A DNA stretch of 64,000 nt. Origin: Hymenobacter canadensis (GTDB lineage: Bacteria; Bacteroidota; Bacteroidia; Cytophagales; Hymenobacteraceae). Position 1 is the first letter of the stretch. Every line of letters begins with the position of its first letter. The notes under the pieces are model-generated. The model was not told the DNA's origin. It saw only the letters and a list, made by a program, of their open reading frames with translations, and made no database searches. The stretch is taken from contig NZ_CP114769.1 in NCBI RefSeq assembly GCF_027359925.1, forward strand, positions 62,001 to 126,000. The letters run 5' to 3'. Below, one piece after another: positions 40,846 to 49,339 of this stretch. A program made the translations under genes and the position numbers.

Positions 40846-43800
40846 TCAGTTCTGTTTCCGGTGAATCGCCTGCTGCGACGTATGGTGCCGGTGCAGAAAA
40901 TCGTAAAGTAATAGTTCGTGTAGGCGTGCCTGAACCGGGATCAAACGGTTCAACAACATGTGCAGGTAAGAGCCAAGCAATTGCTCCTTACTCAGACTTA
41001 CCGCGCGCTGCTTAATCAGCAATGTTAGCTCTTGCGCTGTGGCTGCCAGTGCCGGGGGGACTATGGCTGCTTCGGTCCGCGCCAGTACTTGCTTGATGGC
41101 CGTCCGAGCCGTCCTGTATTTAGTATCGAGCTGCAGTTTTAAGTTCTTATCGAGATTGAATTCCCGCCCAAACTGGTCCTTCAGCCCCTGTAACAGTGCT
41201 ATTTTTTCCGCCGCCGAACACTCAAAAGCCATCAGTAATTCTTCCATTGCTCCCAATCCCCACAGCCAGCTATCTGCCTCTCCATTTTGGCTGGCCAGCA
41301 CCTCCAACACTGCCTTGCTCTGGTAACCAAAGAGTTGTTCAGCCAACTCAATAGCTTGACTACCGTAGCGCTCCAGCTCACGCCGGTAAGTATCAGTCTG
41401 TAATTTCCAGATTACCCCGCTAGCAATAAAAGGCTGCAAATAGCTGCTGATGAGCAATATTATCTCCCCAATGCGTCGAGGATCAGGCAAATGGAATCGC
41501 AGGCGCAAGTGGTTCTCAGGATCAGCGTAGCGAATAAAAAACCAGTTATCTATTAAGCTTTGTTGCTGCAACTGCTGGGTTAAGGGCTGAATAGCTTCCA
41601 GTAGGACACTATCGGCCGCCTTTTGACCGCAGTATAGTTTATAGTAAAGCCACTCCGACCCTATTGAAAATTCACGCTGCTCGGTTGTTGGCCTGCCGGC
41701 AAGCGGCCCAAGCCGGTTTACGGAGTAGCTTGGTTGCTGCCGCACTAATTGTGCAATAAATTGGTGAGCATACGGCTGCCCCATTGAGTCGCGTACAGGA
41801 CTCGTGATGGGATCAAACAAGAATTCTTTCACCTCAATACAGGACCGGTTGCGAATAATATCAAGCCAAGTCTTTACCACTGAATCGTTTTCGGCATCCA
41901 CCAGAAGCTCATTATCACCATCAGCAAGAGTGAACAGCCGAGGCAACTTCCACTGTTGTCGGAACTGACGAAAGCAAGCAGCACTACTGGCCGGCTCCGC
42001 AGCTAGCAGTGATTTCAAATCTGCCTGGTTGAAGCGCCAGCAAGCAGGCTCTAGCACCACTTGCCGATAAACAAGGCGGGGCAGAAACGTATGGTGCTCC
42101 GATACTGATTGCCAACTGAAACCTAGCTTTGGCTGCAGGCCCTGAGTTTGCAAGTCGCCTAGCAACTGATACACTGGTAGCGCTTCATGCGCAAAATTGT
42201 GTGCTGTGCTTAACCGCGGAATAATCTGCTGTCCTGTGCGGCTGGAGCGTAACACTAGTTGCTGATCCCTTACTGATAGCAGCAGTTCCTGTACCTGTAC
42301 TTGCTCGGTCGCGGGCCGCGTCGACTGGGCCAGATAAGGAATTTCCACAGCTCGTAAACTCGGCCGTAACAGTATATTACCAACGCGGCTAGCGGGTAGA
42401 TGACAGATTTCGGCAAATATTACTGCCGGATTATAGTCTTGCTCTTGCTCCACAATAGTGCGTACTATGTGCTCAATTGCCGGTACTGCGTGCCCAAAGC
42501 GGCTTAATAAATTGACGGCACTTGCGCCCCCTACACTTTCAAGTAGCACTTGCTCAGCTCCAACTAACCGAAACATTACGCTCACAGAAGGGGGAAGGGG
42601 CTCGGCAGCTGGTGTAAAATTCTCTACCTCAAGTCGCGTTATTTCAACAGTATACTGTCCAGCTCGCGCCGCTGACAGTAGCTTCTGATACATGTACTGC
42701 TGCACCGGCGATTGTGCGGTAGCGGATCCAAGCGGCTCAACCATTGGTAGGACCAGATCGTCAATCAGAGGGGAATAACTGCTCTGGCCGTACTCGGTGT
42801 AGGATAAACCGCTTTCGTTATCAAGTGCTTCTAGCAGAGGCACCTCCCGGTCCTCGTAGCGCGCCTGAAAGCGCCGCCGAAAGTCATTGAGTCGCGTTTG
42901 TTGCGGCGCCGGAGTCAAGTAACGCAGTATGTCCAGCGCGTCAAGCAATTGGTCCTGCAGAGCTGTCGCTAGCGTAGAATTAGCCGACAGGCCCGTTACT
43001 GCATCGGTCTGAAACAGTTTACCAGGCTCAATAGGGACACCTAAAGGGGCTAGGGTTTCTATGATTCGTTCGTAAGAAGCCGCGAGATTAACGGGTGCTT
43101 GGTCTACTGCCGCTAACTGCTGGCGAACATTCTCTAAAATATGAGTTGCAGTGGTAAGTTCCCCTGCCTGAGGGGCAGCCTCTACCAGCCGAGTTAGGAC
43201 TTGCTGAATACGGAAAAAAAACTCTTTGCCAGTAACAGTAGGTTCAAGTTCATGTACCAGTACTTGGGCCTTAATTAGCTCATCAATGAACTGCGCAGCG
43301 TGCTGCTGATCATCTTCTTCGTCACTAAGTACGGCAATCAGTTCCGAGTACTGCAAACCTGCCTGGGCAGCTGTCAGCAACTGGTACAAATACGCAGATC
43401 CTTCGACGGCACTAATCTGATGGTGTCGGATCCCGTGGCGGTACTGATGCTCAATGTAGCGCAGTTCGTCTCCTACTCGGTAAATACTAGTATTGGGCCA
43501 GTAGCGCAACTGGGACTTACTAGTGGGATGCGCTGCCAGTCGGTGGGCTAGAGCACACAAGTAGTGCATATCCAGACGTGTGTGCCGAGTCGCATTTTCT
43601 GGTACTACTTCTATCTGACTCTGCTTACCCCACGTTACTATACCACACCCAGCAAACAGGCCAAATGGAGTACACCGGCTGAAACTACGCAGATAGTAGC
43701 GGGTAAGGGAACCACGCAGCTTTTTTACCTTATGGGAATCAGTAAGCTCACCATTTTGCCACTTATGGCACTGCTCGTACAGCGCTGGGGAGGCTAAATA

Positions 43801-43926
43801 TACTGCCTCCATGAAGCGCTCATTGGCTAAGAAGGTCTGAATGGTAGCGTAGTCGATGGTCAGCTGAAAAGGCTGGGTAGGAGTACGCAAAATGAGGTGA
43901 GGATGGAAGCAATAAACATCTTTCAT
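40846..43926 (-). CDS. class I lanthipeptide dehydratase (LanB)
   Basis: A 1026-aa full-length dehydratase. The N-terminal Lant_dehydr domain starts VYCFHPHLILRTP. It contains KKLRGSLTRYYLRSFSRCTP followed by FGLFAGCGIV, the glutamylation region conserved in LanB. The C-terminal SpaB_C/thiopeptide elimination domain (about residues 730-1010) includes SEWLYYKLYCGQKAADSVL, NWFFIRYADPENHLRLRFH and LYDFLHRHH. It would use glutamyl-tRNA to dehydrate Ser and Thr in a precursor. The Cys-free peptide at 38063-38194 is the only nearby candidate seen. Confidence 0.9.
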   Translation of the reverse strand: MKDVYCFHPHLILRTPTQPFQLTIDYATIQTFLANERFMEAVYLASPALYEQCHKWQNGELTDSHKVKKLRGSLTRYYLRSFSRCTPFGLFAGCGIVTWGKQSQIEVVPENATRHTRLDMHYLCALAHRLAAHPTSKSQLRYWPNTSIYRVGDELRYIEHQYRHGIRHHQISAVEGSAYLYQLLTAAQAGLQYSELIAVLSDEEDDQQHAAQFIDELIKAQVLVHELEPTVTGKEFFFRIQQVLTRLVEAAPQAGELTTATHILENVRQQLAAVDQAPVNLAASYERIIETLAPLGVPIEPGKLFQTDAVTGLSANSTLATALQDQLLDALDILRYLTPAPQQTRLNDFRRRFQARYEDREVPLLEALDNESGLSYTEYGQSSYSPLIDDLVLPMVEPLGSATAQSPVQQYMYQKLLSAARAGQYTVEITRLEVENFTPAAEPLPPSVSVMFRLVGAEQVLLESVGGASAVNLLSRFGHAVPAIEHIVRTIVEQEQDYNPAVIFAEICHLPASRVGNILLRPSLRAVEIPYLAQSTRPATEQVQVQELLLSVRDQQLVLRSSRTGQQIIPRLSTAHNFAHEALPVYQLLGDLQTQGLQPKLGFSWQSVSEHHTFLPRLVYRQVVLEPACWRFNQADLKSLLAAEPASSAACFRQFRQQWKLPRLFTLADGDNELLVDAENDSVVKTWLDIIRNRSCIEVKEFLFDPITSPVRDSMGQPYAHQFIAQLVRQQPSYSVNRLGPLAGRPTTEQREFSIGSEWLYYKLYCGQKAADSVLLEAIQPLTQQLQQQSLIDNWFFIRYADPENHLRLRFHLPDPRRIGEIILLISSYLQPFIASGVIWKLQTDTYRRELERYGSQAIELAEQLFGYQSKAVLEVLASQNGEADSWLWGLGAMEELLMAFECSAAEKIALLQGLKDQFGREFNLDKNLKLQLDTKYRTARTAIKQVLARTEAAIVPPALAATAQELTLLIKQRAVSLSKEQLLGSYLHMLLNRLIPVQARLHELLLYDFLHRHHTSQQAIHRKQN

Positions 43927-44029
43927 GAAGAACAGATTGCATAAAACTCCGAATGCCGGATAGTTTAGAATGTACTGCTGCCCAAAAAACCGGGCATTTT
44001 AAGGGGGATTTGTTAGGCAAATTTGTGGT

Positions 44030-44585
44030 GGGTTGAAGGTAGAGGTTTGGGCGAAGAATTAGGCGGGAGGGGCCCTATAAAGGCTTGATGGGGACGGTGG
44101 TAATTGTAGTAGGGAAAGTAGGCCTGCCGCTGCTCGTAGAGGTAGTGGCTATTGATGGCGGGGTTGAGGTACAAGCACTCCCTTTTGACCGAGCGCCAGA
44201 GGTGTTCGATGAAGGCATTATCGGTGGCCCGGCCGCGGCCGTCATGGCTAATCTGGCAGCCGACAGCCAGCAGCGCCTGCTCGAAGGGCTGGCTGGTAAA
44301 CTGGCTGCCTTGATCGGAGTCGAAGATGAACGGGGCGGGTTAGGTGGCCAACGCCGTGTGCAGGGCCGTAAGGTAGAAACCCACGTCGAGCGTGTTGCTC
44401 AGCTCGAAGCTCAGCATATAGCACGAGTGCCCGTCAAGCACGGTCACCAGCTAGAACAAGCCCCGGTCCATCGGCACGTAGGTGATATCGGTGCTCCAAA
44501 CTTGGTTTGGCGCCGTCAGCACCTGTTCGCGCAACAGGTACGAATAACGCGTTTTGCCTTCGCCAGGTACCGACAGGCGTAGTTT
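44030..44585 (-). pseudogene. older IS3-family orfB, interrupted (3' part)
   Basis: The minus strand reads VGCQISHDGRGRATDNAFIE then HLWRSVKRECLYLNPAI, closely related to the intact OrfB nearby but with stops. Its 5' part lies at 45820-46130, on the other side of the younger element that split it. Confidence 0.75.
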
Positions 44586-44638
44586 TGTAGTACTCCCTAA
44601 AAGTTGGACAGTTTCTGGCGGCTATCTTAGTCAACGCC

Positions 44639-44929
44639 ATGAACCCAAAACGCACCCGTCGCCGCTTTACTGCTGCCTTCAAAGCAGAAGTAGCGTTAGC
44701 CGCCCTGACGGAGCGGCACCCGCTGGCTGAACTGGCCACGCGCTACCACTTGTCCGTCGCACAGATTAGCCGCTGGAAGCTGCAGTTGCGCCAGCAAGCG
44801 GCGCAGGTCTTCACGGAGGCCAGCCCGGCCGCACCAGCCTCGTTGGATGTAGAACCGCTGTACGCCGCCATCGGCCGGCTGCAGATGGAAAATCAACTGC
44901 TAAAAAAAACGTTGCCGCCATGCGCGTAG
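44639..44929 (+). CDS. IS3-family OrfA
   Basis: A 96-aa protein with a helix-turn-helix (RRRFTAAFKAEVALAALTER, LATRYHLSVAQISRWKLQL) and a leucine-zipper-like end (IGRLQMENQLLKK). An A8 run at 44902-44909 just before its stop is a likely site of programmed -1 frameshifting to make the OrfAB transposase. Confidence 0.88.
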   Translation: MNPKRTRRRFTAAFKAEVALAALTERHPLAELATRYHLSVAQISRWKLQLRQQAAQVFTEASPAAPASLDVEPLYAAIGRLQMENQLLKKTLPPCA

Positions 44930-45792
44930 CCCAGCAACGGGCCCTGGTGCAAGCCAGTGCCGAAGGCTCGGTGCAGGCCCGCTGCCAGGCGTTGGGGCTG
45001 GCCCGCAGCAGTTACTACTACCAGCCCCGGGGCGAAAACGCGCTGAACCTGGCGCTGATGCGCCTACTCGATGAGGAGTTCACGCGCCACAACTTCAAGG
45101 GCGTGCTGGGCCTGCGCGACCACCTGCGCCAGTTGGGCTACCCAGTCAACGAAAAGCGGGTGCGCCGCCTGGTGCGGCTCATGGGCCAGGAGCCGGTCTA
45201 TCCCAAACCGCGCCTGTCGGTGCCCGGCCAAGGTGTCACGCGTTATCCGTACCTGCTGCGCGAGCGGGTGCTGACGGCTCCCAATGAGGTCTGGAGCACC
45301 GACATTACCTATTTGCCTATGGCCCGGGGCTTCCTCTACCTGGTGGCTGTGCTCGACTGGCACTCGCGCTACGTGCTGAGCTGGGAGCTGAGCAACACGC
45401 TCGACGTGGGCTTCTGTCTGAGCGCGTTGTCCGGGGCGTTGCAACAGCAACCGGCCCCCTTTATCTTCAACTCCGACCAGGGCAGCCAATTCACCAGCCA
45501 GCCATTTGAACAGGCCCTGCTGGCCGCCGGCTGCCAGATCAGCCGCGACGGCCGGGGCCGCGCCACGGATAACGCCTTCATCGAGCGGCTCTGGCGCTCG
45601 GTCAAATGGGAGTGCGTGTACCTAAATCCGGCCACCGATGGCCAGCACCTCTACCAGCAGCTGCACGCCTACTTTACCTACTACAATCACCAGCGGCCCC
45701 ACCAGGCGCTCAAGGGCCTGACACCTGCCCAATTCTTCGCCCAAACCCCTACCTTCAAACCTTCGTCAATTTGCTTAACAAACCCCGCCTAA
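44920..45792 (+). CDS. IS3-family OrfB (DDE integrase core)
   Basis: A 290-aa rve-type transposase with an N-terminal HTH_21-like region (FKGVLGLRDHLRQLGYPVNE). The catalytic regions are WSTDITYLPMARGFLYLVAV (D), FIFNSDQGSQFTSQPFE (D) and RATDNAFIERLWRSVKWE (E). It overlaps the end of OrfA by ten bases. It appears intact. Confidence 0.9.
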   Translation: MRVAQQRALVQASAEGSVQARCQALGLARSSYYYQPRGENALNLALMRLLDEEFTRHNFKGVLGLRDHLRQLGYPVNEKRVRRLVRLMGQEPVYPKPRLSVPGQGVTRYPYLLRERVLTAPNEVWSTDITYLPMARGFLYLVAVLDWHSRYVLSWELSNTLDVGFCLSALSGALQQQPAPFIFNSDQGSQFTSQPFEQALLAAGCQISRDGRGRATDNAFIERLWRSVKWECVYLNPATDGQHLYQQLHAYFTYYNHQRPHQALKGLTPAQFFAQTPTFKPSSICLTNPA

Positions 45793-45819
45793 ACTGTCCA
45801 GGTTTTGGGGAGTAGTACA

Positions 45820-46138
45820 TTTAGCCGCAAGCTAGCTCCTGGCCCATCAGGGGCACGAGGCGACGTACGCGCATTTCATTGACAGCATAGCCCAATAGGC
45901 ACATCAGCGCCAGAATTAGTGCACTTTCGACTCAGGGCTGGTAGTAGTAGCTGCTACGGGCTAGCTCCAGGGCCTAACAGCGGGCCTGCACCGAACCATC
46001 GCTGCGGGCCTGTATTAAGGCGCGTTACTGGATTACGCACATGGCAACAGCATTTTTTTAGCTGGTTTTGCATTTGCAGCCGCCTGATGGCTGCGTAGAG
46101 CGATTCCACGGCCAGCGCGGCGGGAGCAACCGCACTCA
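45820..46138 (-). pseudogene. older IS3-family element, 5' part (orfA end and orfB start)
   Basis: The minus strand carries LAVESLYAAIRRLQMQNQL followed by decayed OrfB N-terminal sequence. It is the counterpart of 44030-44585, separated by the nested IS. Confidence 0.7.
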
Positions 46139-47290
46139 CTACTTGCGCAGTTGACTGCTAACTAAGTTAATACGAGCTGCAATAGATATGGCTATTTTGC
46201 TTGTAGTGCGCTTATCGTCATCGGAAGAATCCGTGTCAAACAAGTCGTAATAGCCAAAGGTAAAGCCCGCGACTGGATTGAACGGATTCCGTTCTTTAAG
46301 AAAAAATACACCAAAACTTGGGTTTACCCGGGTGTTGTGACTAGCAGAGAAGTTCATTGTATTGCTTGCCAAAAAGCCTACATTCTCCAGATTAAGCGGC
46401 ACAAAGTAAAAATCCAGGTTCAGAGGATAAATCGTTTCTTCCTTATAATTGCCAGTATAAATGGTCTCTTTAGTAACCACTTTTCTGGTGACTTTTGTTA
46501 CTGAGTCTATGAGTGTACGTGTGTCTTCGCGCGTACTTTCTTCTAGCTTGTTAAAATTATTGTCGCGTTTGCGCCCAATAGTAACACCCGATAGGATGGT
46601 ACTGTTGATACTGCTGACCCGTGCTTGCCAGTAGTTTAGCCCAATACTGAAGTCCGTACCGGTGAACCCTTGCTTTTTGATCTGTTTATCGAATGCGTTG
46701 TTAGGTAAAAACAGCTTAAAAGCAGAACCGGTTAGGCCTCCGTTACCCACGAGCCACAAATCCCAGGCAGGGGGCACTGTATCTAGTAACGCTTGTCGCC
46801 TCGCTAAACGCACTTCTCTATCCGGCTCTTCATTCACACCCGCCAGTTTAGCAGCCCAGTCAATTCGGTTTGTCTTTAGCAGAATTCCTAGGCGCAAAGA
46901 GGCCCCGGCTCCAGTTACCAAGTTGCCACTGGAAAACACGTTTGCGATACTGTTTTTTATCTCGGCAGATCCGGTTACGCCGATAAAGAAATCACGGCTG
47001 TGCTTACCATTGGGGTTGAAATAGCTGTAATAACTTGCTTCCGCCTTCTTTTCAAGTGTAGAAAAAGCAAGAATTCCCAAGCTAGAGGGCAGTATTACCT
47101 TAGTTGCTTTTGCCGCTTCTTCTTTCTCCTTGGCAGAAGTGTCTTTGGCCGTAGTTGGAGAAGGCCCGTTGTTGAGACTGATAGAGGAGCCCGCCGACCG
47201 CAAATTCAAGAGGTTTTGTCCCCATGAGACATGCGTTAGTAAACAACAGCTAAACAATACGATACCCTTGCGCGAAGTTCGTGTCATCAC
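46139..47290 (-). CDS. secreted, probably outer-membrane hypothetical protein
   Basis: A 383-aa protein with a signal peptide (KGIVLFSCCLLTHVSWG/QNL), a low-complexity Ser/Lys/Glu stretch near residues 40-65, and then alternating strands typical of an outer-membrane barrel (FFIGVTGSAEIKNS, FSIGLNYWQARVSSINS, GFTFGYYDLFDTDSSDDD). It ends AISIAARINLVSSQLRK. No family is recognised. Its start lies 41 bases inside the end of the upstream gene on the same strand, suggesting coupled expression. Confidence 0.75.
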   Translation of the reverse strand: MMTRTSRKGIVLFSCCLLTHVSWGQNLLNLRSAGSSISLNNGPSPTTAKDTSAKEKEEAAKATKVILPSSLGILAFSTLEKKAEASYYSYFNPNGKHSRDFFIGVTGSAEIKNSIANVFSSGNLVTGAGASLRLGILLKTNRIDWAAKLAGVNEEPDREVRLARRQALLDTVPPAWDLWLVGNGGLTGSAFKLFLPNNAFDKQIKKQGFTGTDFSIGLNYWQARVSSINSTILSGVTIGRKRDNNFNKLEESTREDTRTLIDSVTKVTRKVVTKETIYTGNYKEETIYPLNLDFYFVPLNLENVGFLASNTMNFSASHNTRVNPSFGVFFLKERNPFNPVAGFTFGYYDLFDTDSSDDDKRTTSKIAISIAARINLVSSQLRK

Positions 47291-47600
47291 CGTCTAGTGG
47301 AATTTCAAAGTCAAATTGCGCGTACCCACTGCTGTTGAAGGGCTTGTAGGAATCGTAGGGGCCGTATTTGACATCATCTATTGAAACAGTCATATTGCAT
47401 TTCACCCCAGGGTTGCCCACAACCACAATCACTAGGTCCAGGTCATCATCATTTTCTATGGGAAATCCATCTAGTTGGATTTTCCAACGCCCATTTTCCA
47501 GTTCGAAATCATTGGTATCAATATCCCGTCCCTCAAGATTACAGTAGTCTACTCTGCGAACGGTTTCACTAAATTCGATGATGACTTCGGACTTTGTCAT
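47250..47600 (-). CDS. small acidic hypothetical protein
   Basis: A 116-aa soluble, strongly acidic, beta-rich protein (VIIEFSETVRRVDYCNLEG, DLDLVIVVVGNPGVKCNMTV). No family is recognised. The pattern of a beta-sandwich with repeated short strands is seen in small Ig-like proteins. It overlaps the start of the barrel-like gene downstream by 41 bases. Confidence 0.7.
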   Translation of the reverse strand: MTKSEVIIEFSETVRRVDYCNLEGRDIDTNDFELENGRWKIQLDGFPIENDDDLDLVIVVVGNPGVKCNMTVSIDDVKYGPYDSYKPFNSSGYAQFDFEIPLDGDDTNFAQGYRIV

Positions 47601-47786
47601 AGTGAGGGAAATGGAAAGCCGTTTCTGTGATGTTGTGAGTTGTCAGAAAATAAGACAACGCGTTGAGAAGGTAACAGGCTGTAGCACTGAACACATCAGT
47701 GCTACCACTACTTATTGATTTACACACACGCCTGCGTCACCCTTTGGCATACTTTACTCTCCATAAACGGTAATCGAGCAGGCATT

Positions 47787-48809
47787 TCATCGCGGCTTAC
47801 GAACCGCGGCCACCATCTGCCGGATAATAGGTGCCTGTTGCTTCATGTCTGCCTTTCGGCCCAACGGCAAGGCCACTTCCGCATGGCTCAAGATCCGTTC
47901 GGTTGGGATATGCCACCGATCTGCGACGTCCGCCACGAGGCGGATTAAGCTTTCGAACTGCCGCTCGTTTTCTAGAGCAGCGATCCCCGTTACTTCGATG
48001 CCAATAGTATTAAAATTAGACAGGCCGTGAGCGGCTCGCCCCACATGGTTGGCTTTGCTTGCCTCGTCGGCAATGAAGGAAATCGTCCCATTCGACTGCA
48101 CCGCCCAATGTGCCAGTGGCCCGGGCAACTGGGGTAACCCCTCTCGCAGCGTAGCCACCGCAAAATCGCCAACCATTGCGTCGTGTAGGATGATAGCCCG
48201 GCGCGTCGTATCTCCCGGATGCGACGCGGGCCGCATGCCGGCCGGGTATGGCACCCCAGGGGCCGCCCGGACGCGCTCGACCATTGCCGGCACGTATGCA
48301 ATCGGCCGTGCTACGCCCGGCGGCAGGTTGGTCGCTTCGGCTGATGAGCCGGGTACCGGTTGCCCCGTGCCCGCGATCCCAATGAGCGAGGTCAGGGAAC
48401 GGTCGTCGAGCGTGATCAACCCATTTTTGGCAAAAAAGACGAGGCTCTTGGCGCGTTCCTCTGCTGTCGCGGGCTTGATCGCTTCCTTGATAAGGTCGTT
48501 TTGCAGCTGCACCCGCTGGTTGGTGTTGCTGACGAACCCGTTCACAAACGTGCCAACCAAGCCCAGCGCCCCAGCAAAGATGCCCACCACGAGTGGATTT
48601 GACCACCGGTCAACGCGGCTAGCACCCTCTTTTAGTCGCAGTTCGCGGTCCCGCAGCGACTGGTCGGCAAGCTGCAGCAAAAGGCCATATTTTGTTTGTA
48701 GACACTTCAAGGTTTGCTCGTCTGCCGGTGTGGCTGGCGACAGTTCTGGAAACTGCTCGATGATCACTTGCACCTCATGCCGCGGCCTGTCCGTCAGAGG
48801 GGTATCCAT
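47787..48809 (-). CDS. membrane-anchored N-acetylmuramoyl-L-alanine amidase
   Basis: A 340-aa protein. Residues 1-60 are charged and helical. A membrane segment follows near 72-95 (PLVVGIFAGALGLVGTFVNG). The C-terminal Amidase_2 domain (about 195-330) has AIILHDAMVGDF (zinc His), FNTIGIEVTG (Glu) and RILSHAEVALPLGRKAD (His and Asp region). It would cut the bond between muramic acid and the stem peptide. Its domain resembles the amidase encoded at 54103-54921, suggesting a linked function. Confidence 0.8.
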   Translation of the reverse strand: MDTPLTDRPRHEVQVIIEQFPELSPATPADEQTLKCLQTKYGLLLQLADQSLRDRELRLKEGASRVDRWSNPLVVGIFAGALGLVGTFVNGFVSNTNQRVQLQNDLIKEAIKPATAEERAKSLVFFAKNGLITLDDRSLTSLIGIAGTGQPVPGSSAEATNLPPGVARPIAYVPAMVERVRAAPGVPYPAGMRPASHPGDTTRRAIILHDAMVGDFAVATLREGLPQLPGPLAHWAVQSNGTISFIADEASKANHVGRAAHGLSNFNTIGIEVTGIAALENERQFESLIRLVADVADRWHIPTERILSHAEVALPLGRKADMKQQAPIIRQMVAAVRKPR

Positions 48810-49339
48810 GTCTCAGTCAATTAATATCAAAAGGAAAATGCACTTCTAATTCCCCCCAGAGGCTGCGCAACTGTTCCCCTGCATATGGGTGCCAGCCCGC
48901 TTAGTCCTCATGCCTTGGCTTTGTTACCTAACCGACGGATAGCCACCAACGACAGATAGCCACTGCGTGAAATACCTCCTTCGAACCGGTTCATTTAACT
49001 AGTCTCAAATGGGGGTTGCTCTCCGCGCACCTATAATGCTTACCGTCGCGGCAGACCGGAATTAACTATGTCGAATTGGCCCGGACGTCTACATGACGAA
49101 ATCGATAGCCGATAAGCGTGGAGTGACTGGACTGTCTATAGCCTAATCCCCGCTAGCACCCAATACTGCGCCCAGCTGCAGCAGCCAGCGCACATACGCC
49201 TGCAGGCGGCTGTAACGGTTTGCTATGCTGGTCACGGTTGGTGGAAAAACGGAGCCAGACCTAAATGCCAACGGGTAGTTGATTACGAAGAATATAGGCG
49301 GCTTACGACTGATCGTCGTCCGACTCAGGACAGCTTAGC
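48810..49339. other. intergenic, possible integrase scrap
   Basis: No intact gene. The minus strand near 49155-49245 encodes TSIANRYSRLQAYVRWLLQL, which might be the tail of a lost gene. Otherwise nothing is recognised. Confidence 0.35.

Larger units (their letters stand above)
44586..45819 (+). mobile_element. IS3-family insertion sequence, nested in an older relative
   Basis: An element of about 1234 bp. The left end tgtagtactccctaaaagtt and right end (complement) tgtactactccccaaaacct both continue into ggacagttt. A 3-base ttt on both sides could be the target duplication. It carries orfA and orfB on the plus strand and is inserted into a decayed minus-strand relative. Confidence 0.85.

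Noticed and set aside
44085..44582. 165-aa plus-strand frame
   Set aside because: Antisense of the decayed IS3 orfB. The minus strand reads as transposase with stops.
48049..48849. 266-aa plus-strand frame
   Set aside because: Shadow of the membrane-anchored amidase on the minus strand, which has recognisable catalytic motifs.
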